Positions 10,059-19,247 are shown, numbered from the stretch's first letter. The stretch is DNA of 64,000 nt from Erysipelotrichaceae bacterium 66202529 (GCA_017161075.1 CP046174.1:682001-746000), one strand, 5' to 3'. Notes: generated by a model from the letters alone, not told the origin. Translations and numbers: made by a program.

Positions 10059-10072
10059 GGAAACCGGTTTCC
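10059..10072. promoter_or_regulatory. 14-bp perfect palindrome, LacI-family operator-like
   Basis: GGAAACCGGTTTCC is perfectly symmetric with a central CG, like many LacI/GalR operators. It lies about 100 bp upstream of the GGDEF start codon. No LacI gene is in the window. Confidence 0.45.
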
Positions 10073-10157
10073 CCATCATTCGTAATGTTGATGCAATGTT
10101 TCCTATCGCACCATGAGAAAATGTGATACAATTATCACAAAGGTGGAGATATATATA

Positions 10158-11738
10158 ATGGATGAGCAGTTGAAAATCCTGGATGAGGAAATAAAAAAGA
10201 AAAGGGCATGCAACGATCTGGAGGGGATGCAAACGTACAGCGCAGAACTTCGGAAGCTTTCGCATGCAAAGCATAATCGTACGTATGAAGCGCTCGCCTA
10301 TTACTATAGTACGCTGTATCATTATTTAAAGAAAGAAAACGCCCAGGCGATGCGTGATTGTCTTTCCGGTCTTTCTCTTTGTGAAAATGATGAGGCATGC
10401 TGTGAAGCCTATATTCTCTTATCTAATTTTTCCGGTGTATTATACAGTGATCAGGATAATCTGCTCTCCGGTCTTCAGCAGTTTCTGAATGCCTATTATA
10501 AATCGCTGGAGCATCCGAAGCTGCATCTTCACCATCTGATTTTGAACAATCTCGGCACACTGTTTATCAAGGTAGAGGATTTTGATAATGCCCTGAAATA
10601 TTTGCAGGAAGGCTATGAGGAACGAAGAAAAAATAAAATTCCTTTTGACCGTTCCGATGCAGTTCTGATAACCAATATTACTATCGCCTATGCACAGCTA
10701 AAGCGATTTGACCAAATCCCTCCATGGCAGAGGCTGTTTGAAGAAAACAGTGAGAAAATGGGCGTATCCTCTCCCTTTTTGAACTACCTTCTGACTCTTG
10801 CTTATATGGATGCTTATCATAATGATTTCAAAGCCCTGCAGCAGCATGTACGGGAAATTGTATCGATTACGAACCAGGAGCAGGATGTAAACAATACCTT
10901 TCAGTTGCTTTCCTTTCTGTTTGATATCTGTCTGACGAAAAAAGACCGCAGCTTATGCGACCATGTGTATCAGAAAATGGAACATCTGGTAAGCCTTGTT
11001 GATAATCCACTCATGCTTGCCCGCCTCTCTAATCAGTATATCCGTCTGCTCAGTGAATTTAAGGATGAAAAGCTAAAGGATGCGCTGCTTGAAAACTATC
11101 AGCTTAATTTGCAGGCAAAGAAAGAGGAACAGAAACGTGGCAGACAGAGTTTGGCTTTAAAGATGGAGCTGGAAGAAAGTCAGTATCAGCAAAAGAAAAT
11201 CATGGCGCAGAATGAACGACTCCGCTATACGAGTGAGCTGGACGGCTTTACCGGTATCTATCATAAAAAAGCCTTTCAGGAGCATGCTGATGAGCTGATT
11301 AAAAAAGTTAATCAACATAATTGGGGAGCTCTGCTGATTCTGGATATTGATCATTTCAAAGAGGTGAATGATACCTATGGACATCTTGCAGGAGATGAAG
11401 CGATTCTTCGCATTGTCGATATTATGAAAAAGGTATTGCAGACAGGAGATATCTGCGGACGCATTGGCGGGGATGAATTCAGTATTTTTCTCTGTGGTCT
11501 TGCGCAGGAAGCACAGGTACAAAAAATCATGCAATCCATATTGAAGCAGGTACATGAAATTCGTCTACCTGGTTTGGATATGACGCTGACGATGAGCATT
11601 GGCTGCTGCCTGATTCAGAAGCCCTGCAGCTTTACACATATTTATCAGCATAGTGATCAGGCACTTTACAAGGCTAAGGAAAAGGGAAGAAATCAGGCGT
11701 ATTTATATAAGGAACAATTCTGTATACAGGAAAACTGA
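10158..11738 (+). CDS. TPR-like / GGDEF diguanylate cyclase
   Basis: This 526-aa cytoplasmic protein is predicted to make cyclic di-GMP. The start is the ATG at 10158, which has AAAGGTGGAG upstream; an earlier ATG at 10113 has none. Residues about 30-330 are helical repeats of TPR type (for example NNLGTLFIKVEDFDNALKYL). A coiled-coil linker (about 330-370) leads to the GGDEF domain, with the intact active-site GGDEF at residues 437-441 and the D-I-D-H-F-K metal/substrate segment. The RxxD product-inhibition site is absent. There is no membrane segment. It is monocistronic. Confidence 0.9.
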   Translation: MDEQLKILDEEIKKKRACNDLEGMQTYSAELRKLSHAKHNRTYEALAYYYSTLYHYLKKENAQAMRDCLSGLSLCENDEACCEAYILLSNFSGVLYSDQDNLLSGLQQFLNAYYKSLEHPKLHLHHLILNNLGTLFIKVEDFDNALKYLQEGYEERRKNKIPFDRSDAVLITNITIAYAQLKRFDQIPPWQRLFEENSEKMGVSSPFLNYLLTLAYMDAYHNDFKALQQHVREIVSITNQEQDVNNTFQLLSFLFDICLTKKDRSLCDHVYQKMEHLVSLVDNPLMLARLSNQYIRLLSEFKDEKLKDALLENYQLNLQAKKEEQKRGRQSLALKMELEESQYQQKKIMAQNERLRYTSELDGFTGIYHKKAFQEHADELIKKVNQHNWGALLILDIDHFKEVNDTYGHLAGDEAILRIVDIMKKVLQTGDICGRIGGDEFSIFLCGLAQEAQVQKIMQSILKQVHEIRLPGLDMTLTMSIGCCLIQKPCSFTHIYQHSDQALYKAKEKGRNQAYLYKEQFCIQEN

Positions 11739-11782
11739 TAGGAAGCATACTGCACTTCGGTATATTTTCCAATCAGTTTTTT
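11731..11782 (+). terminator. Terminator after the GGDEF gene
   Basis: AAACTGATAGGAA pairs with TTCCAATCAGTTT, with an internal small hairpin in the loop, and ends in a T-run. It overlaps the stop codon. Confidence 0.75.
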
Positions 11783-11839
11783 GTTATTCTTCCCTTACTT
11801 GTGGTATAGTATAGCTGTTAATATAAGAAGGGAGTAGCT

Positions 11840-12640
11840 ATGCGTAAAACAAATTATCACATGCATACCAGGCGCTGTATGCATGCCTCAGGCAGGGATG
11901 AGGAGTATGTGCTCAGCGCCATTCAAAACGGTTATGAGGAAATCGGCTTTTCTGATCATTCCCCATGGAAGTACGACAGCGATTTTGTGGCAAACATGCG
12001 GATGCCACTATCAAAATTCGATGATTACTATGCTTCCATTTCATCCCTGCAAGAAAAATATAAGGATCAGATATCAATCAAAATCGGTTTGGAATGTGAA
12101 TATTTTCCAAAATACATAGACTGGCTGAAACAGTTTCTCATAGAAAAAAAGGTTGATTATATTATTTTTGGAAATCATTATTATAAAACGGACGAGGAAC
12201 GCGTATATTTTGGTACGGCCTGTGAGCAGGAGCAATGGCTTGTGTCCTATGTGGATGAAGCGATTGCAGGCATGGAAACAGGATTGTATTCGTATCTATG
12301 CCATCCAGACCTTTTTATGCGGGGACGCCGTGTATTTGACGAGGTCGCTAAACGGGAATCCATCCGGCTGTGTCAGGCCGCAAAAAAACTGCAGATACCA
12401 CTGGAATACAATCTTGCAGGAGCTGCCTATAATGATGTCATGCATACCATGCAATATCCGCACAAAGACTTTTGGAAGGTCGCAGCCGAGGTAGGGAATA
12501 CTGCAATTATCGGTGTGGATGCCCATGAACCGGCAGCGCTAATGACAGATACATACCGTGATGCGGGAATCGCTTTGTTAAAGAGCTATGGTATGAATAT
12601 TACCGATACCCTTCCCTTAAAGGACTTTACGAAGCTGTGA
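11840..12640 (+). CDS. PHP-family histidinol-phosphatase-like phosphoesterase
   Basis: This 266-aa protein belongs to the PHP superfamily, with the N-terminal metal motif NYHMHTR, then FSDHSPW, EYFPKY (metal Glu), GNHYYK and the C-terminal GVDAHEP. It resembles HisK-type histidinol-phosphate phosphatases, but no other his gene is nearby, so the substrate may differ. GAAGGGAGTAGCT precedes the ATG at 11840. Its stop overlaps the GTG start of the response regulator by 4 bp, which is an unusual pairing. Confidence 0.85.
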   Translation: MRKTNYHMHTRRCMHASGRDEEYVLSAIQNGYEEIGFSDHSPWKYDSDFVANMRMPLSKFDDYYASISSLQEKYKDQISIKIGLECEYFPKYIDWLKQFLIEKKVDYIIFGNHYYKTDEERVYFGTACEQEQWLVSYVDEAIAGMETGLYSYLCHPDLFMRGRRVFDEVAKRESIRLCQAAKKLQIPLEYNLAGAAYNDVMHTMQYPHKDFWKVAAEVGNTAIIGVDAHEPAALMTDTYRDAGIALLKSYGMNITDTLPLKDFTKL

Positions 12641-13308
12641 GCAATGAGGAACGCATCCTGATTGTTGAGGATGATGAAACGATTCATGAGATGATTAAGG
12701 AATATCTGCAGAAGGATTATACCTGTTTGGATGCCTATTCCGGCACCGAGGCACAGCTTCTGTTACAACAGGCGGATGCTTCACTGGTTCTGCTTGATCT
12801 CATGCTTCCCGGTATGAGTGGGGAACAGCTGTTACAGGAGTTGAAGCAGAAGCAGCTTCCTGTTATTGTATTATCCGCTAAGGACAGCATTGATGATCGC
12901 GTCACGTTGTTGAATGAGGGGGCGGATGACTATCTATGTAAGCCATTTGATTTAAAGGAGCTGAAAGCCAGAATCCAGGTACAGCTGCGAAAGCGCAATC
13001 CGCAGCAGACAGGGGAGCTGGCTGTAAATGGCGTTCGTCTTTTACCGGATTTTCGTCATATGGAGCTGGAGGGAAGCAGCATCAGACTCACCCGTCATGA
13101 ATATCGGATTCTGGAGCTGTTGATGCAGGATGTGAAACGGGCACGCACCAAGAAGGAAATTTATGAATATGCCTGGGAGGATGATTATCTCGGGGATGAT
13201 AAAACGATCAATGTGCATATCAGCAATATTCGCAGTAAGCTGAGTACGGTATCTGAGCGTGAATTTATTGAAACAATATGGGGCATTGGCTTTAAATGGA
13301 AGGACTAA
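12637..13308 (+). CDS. OmpR/PhoB-type response regulator
   Basis: This 223-aa regulator has an N-terminal receiver (acidic pair at D12-D13, phospho-acceptor D54, Lys in CKPFD) and a C-terminal winged helix with the TINVHISNIRSKL recognition helix. The GTG start overlaps the preceding PHP gene stop by 4 bp. The likely partner kinase is 2 kb downstream at 15252, separated by an ABC transporter. This resembles peptide-antibiotic sensing modules. Its own terminator follows, so the ABC and kinase genes use a separate promoter. Confidence 0.9.
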   Translation: MSNEERILIVEDDETIHEMIKEYLQKDYTCLDAYSGTEAQLLLQQADASLVLLDLMLPGMSGEQLLQELKQKQLPVIVLSAKDSIDDRVTLLNEGADDYLCKPFDLKELKARIQVQLRKRNPQQTGELAVNGVRLLPDFRHMELEGSSIRLTRHEYRILELLMQDVKRARTKKEIYEYAWEDDYLGDDKTINVHISNIRSKLSTVSEREFIETIWGIGFKWKD

Positions 13309-13322
13309 ACGTCCTTTTTTTT
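13300..13322 (+). terminator. Terminator after the response regulator
   Basis: AAGGAC pairs with GTCCTT across a 5-nt loop, followed by a long T-run. It overlaps the stop codon. Confidence 0.8.
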
Positions 13323-13574
13323 CGGGAATCTTCTTTTGATGAATAAAAGAAAAGGAGGCTGCGCACTTCCTTGATTTCGCAAATGATGAAAAGATCTTTT
13401 CATGAAATTCTGGACTTGTATATGGCAGGAGGATGAAGGCATATATGAAAAGGGTGCTTTGCGATAAAGAACAAACAGGGACACAAGCATTTCTTTATGC
13501 TTTCTTAACCTTTTCCAGATAGTTTCTGAATCTTCATTTGTTATAATCTACATGTACAAGGAAGGAATGATAGT

Positions 13575-14492
13575 ATGAAGGAATGGATTGTTGAAACCAA
13601 TGCATTAACAAAAAAATTCCGCAGCTTTACAGCGGTGGATCAGGTTTCGTTTCATATGAAAAAGGGTTCGATTACCGGTCTGATTGGCCCCAATGGTGCC
13701 GGTAAGTCAACCATGATGAAGCTCATGAGCGGTATGCTGCACGCTACGGAGGGAGAATTGAAGCTGTTTGGAAAGCATCCGAAGGAGGACCCGTTTATCT
13801 TCCGTCGTATTGGCACTCTGATTGAAAATGTAGGCTTGTATCCGGCACTTACCGCATATGATAACCTGAAAATGAAGGCTTTGATGCTGGGGTGCTGTAA
13901 TCATGAATTGATTATGAATCTGCTGAAGCTGTGTTCTCTTTCCACAACAGGAAAGAAAAAAGCAGGAAATTTCTCCATGGGAATGAAGCAGCGTCTGGGA
14001 ATTGCCATGGCATTGCTGGGTGATCCGGAGTTGCTGATTCTAGATGAACCGACAAACGGTCTTGATCCGCAGGGAATCTGTGATATGCGTGATTTGTTAA
14101 AGCGACTACAGGAGGAGCGTGGCATGAGCATTCTTATCAGTTCCCATATGCTGGCAGAGCTGGATAAGGTCGCTACAGATTTCGCAGTGATACGCTCTGG
14201 TAAAATCGTAGAGCAGTTCACAAAGGATGAATTGCTGGAGCGCTGTCGTGACTGCTTCCAGCTAAAGGTCGATGATGTGAAGAGGGCTAGCGTTATATTG
14301 GAGGAAAAATGCTTTGTGGAAACCTATGAGGTGCTGCCAAAAGGAATACTGCGCCTGTATGACCACTATGAGGATCCTTCTCATATTGCAAAGCATCTGG
14401 TTATGAATAATATAGCACTTTACGGCATGGAGGATCATCATCAGGATCTGGAAGCCTATTTCTTAAAGGAGGGTGAAGCACATGTGGAATAA
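13575..14492 (+). CDS. ABC transporter ATP-binding protein (bacitracin/lantibiotic export type)
   Basis: This 305-aa ATPase has a Walker A GPNGAGKST (residues 38-46), the Q-loop region around ENVGLYPAL, the signature NFSMGMKQR and a Walker B LLILDEPTNGLDP. It resembles BcrA-type subunits that pair with one permease. The ATG follows AAGGAATGATAGT, and a TATAAT at 13542-13547 is a possible promoter. It overlaps or abuts the permease gene. Export of, or resistance to, a peptide is inferred from family and from the nearby two-component genes. Confidence 0.92.
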   Translation: MKEWIVETNALTKKFRSFTAVDQVSFHMKKGSITGLIGPNGAGKSTMMKLMSGMLHATEGELKLFGKHPKEDPFIFRRIGTLIENVGLYPALTAYDNLKMKALMLGCCNHELIMNLLKLCSLSTTGKKKAGNFSMGMKQRLGIAMALLGDPELLILDEPTNGLDPQGICDMRDLLKRLQEERGMSILISSHMLAELDKVATDFAVIRSGKIVEQFTKDELLERCRDCFQLKVDDVKRASVILEEKCFVETYEVLPKGILRLYDHYEDPSHIAKHLVMNNIALYGMEDHHQDLEAYFLKEGEAHVE

Positions 14493-15234
14493 TCTGAAGA
14501 TGGATTTGTATCGAATGGTACGGCAAAAGTCGTTTTATATTTCCATGATCATCATGCTCTTGTTGTATTTCTGGATGAGCAATGCATCGGGACTGCAGAG
14601 CAATACACCCTTTGCATCCTTTTATGCAGATAGGGATACAATGGTTGACTTCCTCTATTATTTTCCAAAAAGCGCCTTTTATACGATTGCTGTTCTGGTA
14701 TTCCTTTCCCTATTTTTCAGTGAGGAATATTCCAGCGGATTTGTGAAAAATATATATCCAATGATTCACCATAAAGAGCTGCTGTTACTGGAACGGTTTC
14801 TGTTTTCCTTCGTAGCTGCCTTTGTGTACTGGATTGCTGTAATCATACTGGTTGCTGTGGAAAACATATGGCATCAGGATTCCTTTGCGGCCTTTGAGCT
14901 TGTGTCCTTTCTCAGCTATTCCTTTATGCAGTTGTTGATTCTTGCAGTGATTGCATCCTTTCTCAATCTGCTGATCCATGCGACAGGCAGCAGGGTTGTC
15001 ACGATTCTGGTAGCTGTCGCCTATGGAAGTATGACGACGTTTATGCTGCATACCGGTATCATGTCATTGCTGAAGGTAGAGTATACAGATTATATACTTT
15101 ATGCTGTATCCGGCAAGCTGCCATACCAATGGGATGCACTGTTATACAGCCGTGCTGCTATGGTGGCAATTACAAGTGGAATCCTGTATAATATAGGTAG
15201 CTATATACTGCTGCAAAAAAAGGATTTAAAATAA
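14482..15234 (+). CDS. ABC-2 type permease subunit
   Basis: This 250-aa membrane protein with about six hydrophobic segments is the likely partner of the ATPase upstream. The ATG at 14482 lies after AAAGGAGGGTG; a GTG at 14473 is possible but lies inside that site. The start overlaps the ATPase gene by 11 bp, which suggests translational coupling. The sequence is poorly conserved, as is usual for this group, so the call rests on topology and context. Confidence 0.8.
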   Translation: MWNNLKMDLYRMVRQKSFYISMIIMLLLYFWMSNASGLQSNTPFASFYADRDTMVDFLYYFPKSAFYTIAVLVFLSLFFSEEYSSGFVKNIYPMIHHKELLLLERFLFSFVAAFVYWIAVIILVAVENIWHQDSFAAFELVSFLSYSFMQLLILAVIASFLNLLIHATGSRVVTILVAVAYGSMTTFMLHTGIMSLLKVEYTDYILYAVSGKLPYQWDALLYSRAAMVAITSGILYNIGSYILLQKKDLK

Positions 15235-15251
15235 GTAAGGGAGGGAACAGT

Positions 15252-16145
15252 ATGCCGGAAATCATTATGACAGTTATGATCGTTCTTTGTCTGTTCCTTA
15301 TTCTGCTTTTGTATCTTCAGCATAAGAATCTACGGCATATAAGAGAACAACTGACCTACACTAACCGGGAGCATAGTACCTTCCGGTTTTATTCCGATTC
15401 CATGGATCCGGAAATGAAGGCGCTATGTGAAGAAATGCAGCAGCTGCGGGAATACTATATGCAGGAAAGCGTACGTGCGATGCGGATGGATCATAATTTC
15501 AAGCACCTGATTACAAATATCTCTCATGATATCCGAACCCCTTTAACGAGCATCAGCGGTTATCTGCAGCTGCTGGAGACAGCGGAGAATGAAGTGGAAC
15601 GGGAACATTGCTTTACCGTCATTCGTGCACGTATGGCATATCTGCAGGATCTTTTGGAGGAGCTGTTTTTGTATACCCGCCTGAGCAGTGCCAGTATTGA
15701 ATTTCATCCGGAGCCGGTGCGTATTCATGATCTGCTGAGTGAGGTTCTGCTGCATTATTATGAGGATTTTAAAAAGCAGGATTTGCAGGTGGAGCTGGAT
15801 GTGGATGCGATGGCTGTTCTAAAGGCCGATCCCGTATATCTGAAAAGGATGCTGCATAATCTATGTGTCAACGTGCTGCGGCATGGCTGTGGGACGCTTC
15901 TGATTACGGCTAAGAGCATGGATCAAGCATGTGAGCTGATTTTTCAAAATGATGTTATGGATGAAGTGGATGCGGAGGCTATATTTGAGCGCTTTTATAC
16001 AAAGAACAATGCCGGAACCGGACGGGATACCGGTCTTGGTCTTGCCATTGTGAAGGAGCTCTGTGAGGGAATGCAGGGAAGTGTTTTCGCCAGACAGGAG
16101 CACCGACATTTACAAATCCATACGATTTTTCCAGCCGGCAGGTAA
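15252..16145 (+). CDS. Sensor histidine kinase
   Basis: This 297-aa kinase has one N-terminal membrane helix (residues 4-22), almost no sensor domain, an H-box NISHDIRTPLT (phosphorylated H92), an N-box around LHNLCVNVLRHG and a G-box GRDTGLGLAI. The missing sensor domain fits kinases that sense through an ABC permease. GGGAGGGAACAGT precedes the ATG. It is the third gene of the ABC operon and probably signals to the regulator at 12637. Confidence 0.9.
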   Translation: MPEIIMTVMIVLCLFLILLLYLQHKNLRHIREQLTYTNREHSTFRFYSDSMDPEMKALCEEMQQLREYYMQESVRAMRMDHNFKHLITNISHDIRTPLTSISGYLQLLETAENEVEREHCFTVIRARMAYLQDLLEELFLYTRLSSASIEFHPEPVRIHDLLSEVLLHYYEDFKKQDLQVELDVDAMAVLKADPVYLKRMLHNLCVNVLRHGCGTLLITAKSMDQACELIFQNDVMDEVDAEAIFERFYTKNNAGTGRDTGLGLAIVKELCEGMQGSVFARQEHRHLQIHTIFPAGR

Positions 16146-16194
16146 TCGGACAAGTGTTCCCTAAAGCATCAGATAAGGAAAGGGCTGTATAATA

Positions 16195-16246
16195 AAAAGA
16201 GAATTCAGGATGCTACGTTTTTGAAGTAACATAGAATTCTCTTTTT
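16195..16246. terminator. Bidirectional terminator
   Basis: AAAAAGAGAATTC and GAATTCTCTTTTT are perfect arms around a 25-nt loop, between the kinase gene and the convergent membrane-protein operon. Confidence 0.8.
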
Positions 16247-16288
16247 TATATATACCATGATTCTGTGAAAAGGAAGTCGCAAGACTCC

Positions 16289-16717
16289 TTAATCTGCATG
16301 GAGAGAAAAGCTGAAATTTTTTACATACTGTCTGATAAAGCCAATGCCTGCTGCGAGTAATGCACAGCCAAGTCCGGTGTAAAAGGATTTGATACAGAGA
16401 TCGGGCCATACATGCATTGCCCGTAATGTGATGCCGAAGGTCATCATAAAGATCATAATGATATAGGACTTTGTATCGAAGAATCGCAATATATGCATTC
16501 GCTCCTCTTCATTTCCCAGTATACGTGCTGTATGCTTATGTATCAGCTTTTTGAATATCATGTTGTAGAAAACAAGGAAGGTGGCGACTGCTGCGGCAAT
16601 GACTGCCAGACTTAGATAGCTGGTGCTAAGCCAGCCGATTCGTACAATATTAAAGCCGGCGATAGCCCATACGATGCCTGCGGTCAAAACCAGATATTTT
16701 TTATTTACATACATCAT
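16289..16717 (-). CDS. Small polytopic membrane protein, unknown
   Basis: This 142-aa protein has four hydrophobic segments. I do not recognise its family. It is the last gene of a three-gene operon and overlaps the DUF2871 stop codon as ATGA. A TetR-type operator upstream of the operon suggests it is induced by a small molecule. Confidence 0.75.
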   Translation of the reverse strand: MMYVNKKYLVLTAGIVWAIAGFNIVRIGWLSTSYLSLAVIAAAVATFLVFYNMIFKKLIHKHTARILGNEEERMHILRFFDTKSYIIMIFMMTFGITLRAMHVWPDLCIKSFYTGLGCALLAAGIGFIRQYVKNFSFSLHAD

Positions 16718-17127
16718 CCCTTCACCCGTTCCTTCAGCATGAGGAAGAACAGAACCATACCGATACCTACAAGAATATGCCCCATTCCTGCAAAGCCGGA
16801 AATCATACCGTTTGTTGCGCTGCTCAATGCACTGCCGTTAACCTCTAAAATACCGCGGACAATAAGCATGATGGATGTCAGAAGAACCCCAGCATTGTAA
16901 ATCCAGAGAAACGCTTTGTATTTTTTAGATTCCTGAATGGCGAATAAGCGGATACAGAAGGTGACAATCAGAAACATCATCATGCCCAGCAAAAATAGAT
17001 GGGTGTGTGCGAAGGAAAGTGCTGTGCGTCCTGTAAAGCCGCTCAGCTTAGTAAATTCCCGGTAAAAGACACCGCTGACCATAGCGAGAGTAGCATATAG
17101 AAATGCAAGATTTATTGTTTTTTTCAT
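16714..17127 (-). CDS. DUF2871 family membrane protein
   Basis: This 137-aa protein has four membrane segments and the AHTHLFLLGMMMF motif of DUF2871. Conserved His residues in the membrane could bind metal or heme (inference). The start is the ATG at 17127, after AAAGGAGCTG; a start 17 codons earlier has no ribosome site. It overlaps the genes on both sides by 4 bp. Confidence 0.8.
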   Translation of the reverse strand: MKKTINLAFLYATLAMVSGVFYREFTKLSGFTGRTALSFAHTHLFLLGMMMFLIVTFCIRLFAIQESKKYKAFLWIYNAGVLLTSIMLIVRGILEVNGSALSSATNGMISGFAGMGHILVGIGMVLFFLMLKERVKG

Positions 17128-17792
17128 TTTAAAATCAGCTCCTTTTTCATCAATTGATACCCCATGAATACAACCCATACATAGGCAAGTGTTTTAGGAA
17201 TCATCAGCATTCCAATCAGAGGCATCGTATCTGCCCACAATACGACAGGAATGTAAAACAGAAAACTAAGGGTTATGGCAAGCCACATAAAACGAAATAC
17301 GTGATCGTTGTTTTGTTTCGCCTGCCGGTAAAATAAGACGATAATTACAATGCCCATCGCGGCAAAGGGAAGGTTTCGCAGGATTCCCCATGATATCGGT
17401 GCCTGCGCGCTTGTCCATGCATTCTGTGGAAAAAAACACAGAGCAATTCGGATGATTGCGAGCAGGTAGATGGAAATCCGCAAGGCTGAGCTATATATTG
17501 TGTAGCGCATTTCCCATATATGATACAGGAGTACATAGAATACAGTCATAGTAATCGATGTGATGAATTTCCCAATTCCAAGTGCTGTGGTATGGGCTGC
17601 AAGTCCATCCGTACATAACGCATAAGCTCTAGGAATCAGGTGGAAAGCATCACCAACGCCAAGGGTTACCGCCATGATTCCAAAAAATAATAGCATGGGG
17701 TTTTTGTTTGCTTTTCGCAATATGATAAAGCCTGTGAATATAACAGTAAGTAAATAACATGCATCAAAAACAGTTTCCATAACAGCCTGCAT
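17124..17792 (-). CDS. Seven-helix membrane protein, unknown
   Basis: This 222-aa protein has seven hydrophobic segments, a central GDAFHLIPR motif and a C-terminal Lys pair. I do not recognise it, although the size and helix number recall small sensor or carrier membrane proteins. It is the first gene of the operon 17792 to 16289. AGGAGGATGCCCT precedes the ATG, and a TetR-type operator lies 20 bp upstream. Confidence 0.75.
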   Translation of the reverse strand: MQAVMETVFDACYLLTVIFTGFIILRKANKNPMLLFFGIMAVTLGVGDAFHLIPRAYALCTDGLAAHTTALGIGKFITSITMTVFYVLLYHIWEMRYTIYSSALRISIYLLAIIRIALCFFPQNAWTSAQAPISWGILRNLPFAAMGIVIIVLFYRQAKQNNDHVFRFMWLAITLSFLFYIPVVLWADTMPLIGMLMIPKTLAYVWVVFMGYQLMKKELILK

Positions 17793-17810
17793 AGGGCATC
17801 CTCCTTATTG

Positions 17811-17823
17811 TGAACGGTGTTCA
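17811..17823. promoter_or_regulatory. Predicted TetR operator upstream of the membrane operon
   Basis: TGAAC-GGT-GTTCA is a 13-bp palindrome. The same TGAAC-N3-GTTCA palindrome is upstream of the tetR gene. Confidence 0.7.
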
Positions 17824-17842
17824 TTTTGAGACAAAAATAAGA

Positions 17843-18412
17843 CTATTTCCTTATATAAAGCAAACGGCGAATGATTTCCTTTGTGAGTTTGCAATCCTTT
17901 CTCTGAGCGGAGAGATCATGCATCATGTGTTCAAAAAGGAAATCAATGAATGCCTCTTTTGTAAAGCAGTCATTCCATACATTGTCAGGAATATTGTGAT
18001 CCTGCTGCAGAGCATACAGAAAGCCGTTTCGCATATGGACCTGATATTGCTCCTCCATCAGCTTCCCGCGTTCTTTTTCCGTTGTACGCAGGATATCCAT
18101 CTGACCAAGCAGTACAGAGAAGAAATCCTCCATATGCTCCGCAAGCCGCAGATATACAAGCTCATAAAAATCCGCAAAGGGAAGTGTTTCACTCAGGGTA
18201 CAGATATCCTTATGGAACATGCTTTTCCAGAAGTTTTCCACAATCGCAAGCAGAAGGTCTGATTTTGATGGAAAATAATTGTAGACAGCACCAACTGAGA
18301 TATTTAGTTTTTTTGCCAGTTTCCGGATACTGAGCTGATCGATGCCATCCTGAAATACGATTTGCTGTGCGATATCCAGAAGCTCCTCCTTTGAGGTAAC
18401 TACCTTATTCAT
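17843..18412 (-). CDS. TetR-family transcriptional regulator
   Basis: This 189-aa protein has an N-terminal helix-turn-helix (about residues 10-57, with LSIRKLAKKLNISVGAVYNYF) and a helical ligand domain. It is co-directional with the three membrane genes that follow 50 bp downstream. Matching 13-bp palindromes lie before its own gene and before the first membrane gene, so it likely represses both. GGAGGTGGTGT precedes the ATG. Confidence 0.9.
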   Translation of the reverse strand: MNKVVTSKEELLDIAQQIVFQDGIDQLSIRKLAKKLNISVGAVYNYFPSKSDLLLAIVENFWKSMFHKDICTLSETLPFADFYELVYLRLAEHMEDFFSVLLGQMDILRTTEKERGKLMEEQYQVHMRNGFLYALQQDHNIPDNVWNDCFTKEAFIDFLFEHMMHDLSAQRKDCKLTKEIIRRLLYIRK

Positions 18413-18427
18413 ACACCACCTCCAACT

Positions 18428-18445
18428 TGAACACTGTTCATTATA
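18428..18445 (-). promoter_or_regulatory. Predicted tetR promoter -10 and overlapping operator
   Basis: TGAAC-ACT-GTTCA at 18428-18440 overlaps a minus-strand TATAAT (18440-18445), as expected for autorepression. Confidence 0.7.
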
Positions 18446-18497
18446 GAGGTGTTCTGCAGGGGTGTCAAGAAATCTGCATCCTGTATCCTGTTTAAAT

Positions 18498-19247
18498 TTA
18501 ACCGCCTAAAATGATAAAGCGTATTAGATCAATGATTGTATGTGCTCCTATTGCCGAAAGAAGATTCACCTTTCTCATCATCATGGAAAAGGGCAGTCCA
18601 AACAGTAGAGAAAGAATCAGAATACTCATCAAATCCATGGTTTGCGGAAAGTGAAGGAGAACATGAGGCAGTACCAAAATGATATAAATAAGAAAATTAT
18701 CCAAGTATGTAAAGGAACGATTCCCATACAAACGCATTGTCCATGCGAACAGGAATAAACGAAAGCAAATTTCCTCGAAAATACCAGCCTGCAATGCAGA
18801 AAACAAATAGGATAGCTTCCATCCGGGATGGGAAGGAGTCAATCCGGCTGCTAGGAATACATTAACAAGTGCCAATACAATACCAATACCTAGACAGAAC
18901 AGTGTTTTGCACGATTGTGATTTTGAATTGGCTTTATCTGTGCTGAAAAAGGGAATTGGATTGGTAGTGCCATGCAGTATTGTCATAGCACTGAGAAAAG
19001 CAAGAAAAACTACAATGGATAGTATAGCATTATCAGGAAGTACAAGGAAACTCAGAATACTGCCTGTCAGAATATCCTTTTTCTGAATTTGCCCATATTC
19101 TTTTACAAGGTTGTATAATGAGAGCCCTGTAATGAAAAGCAGCCAAGCTGCCATACCCGTGATACGTACACTGATTATGGAAAAGCTACAAACAGTCCCG
19201 GCGAACAGGGCGAGAGATGGTAATGCTTTTTTATATTTCCTTGTCAT
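18498..19247 (-). CDS. CPBP-family intramembrane protease-like protein
   Basis: This protein of about 249 aa has eight hydrophobic segments and the CPBP/Abi signature: EEICFR (EExxxR), the HVLLHF helix and HTIIDLIRF. These proteins process prenylated or immunity-related substrates; in Firmicutes they often confer bacteriocin self-immunity. The ATG at 19247 follows AAGGAT and overlaps the end of the XRE gene by 17 bp; an ATG at 19286 is possible. It forms an operon with the membrane-anchored XRE regulator. Confidence 0.85.
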   Translation of the reverse strand: MTRKYKKALPSLALFAGTVCSFSIISVRITGMAAWLLFITGLSLYNLVKEYGQIQKKDILTGSILSFLVLPDNAILSIVVFLAFLSAMTILHGTTNPIPFFSTDKANSKSQSCKTLFCLGIGIVLALVNVFLAAGLTPSHPGWKLSYLFSALQAGIFEEICFRLFLFAWTMRLYGNRSFTYLDNFLIYIILVLPHVLLHFPQTMDLMSILILSLLFGLPFSMMMRKVNLLSAIGAHTIIDLIRFIILGG

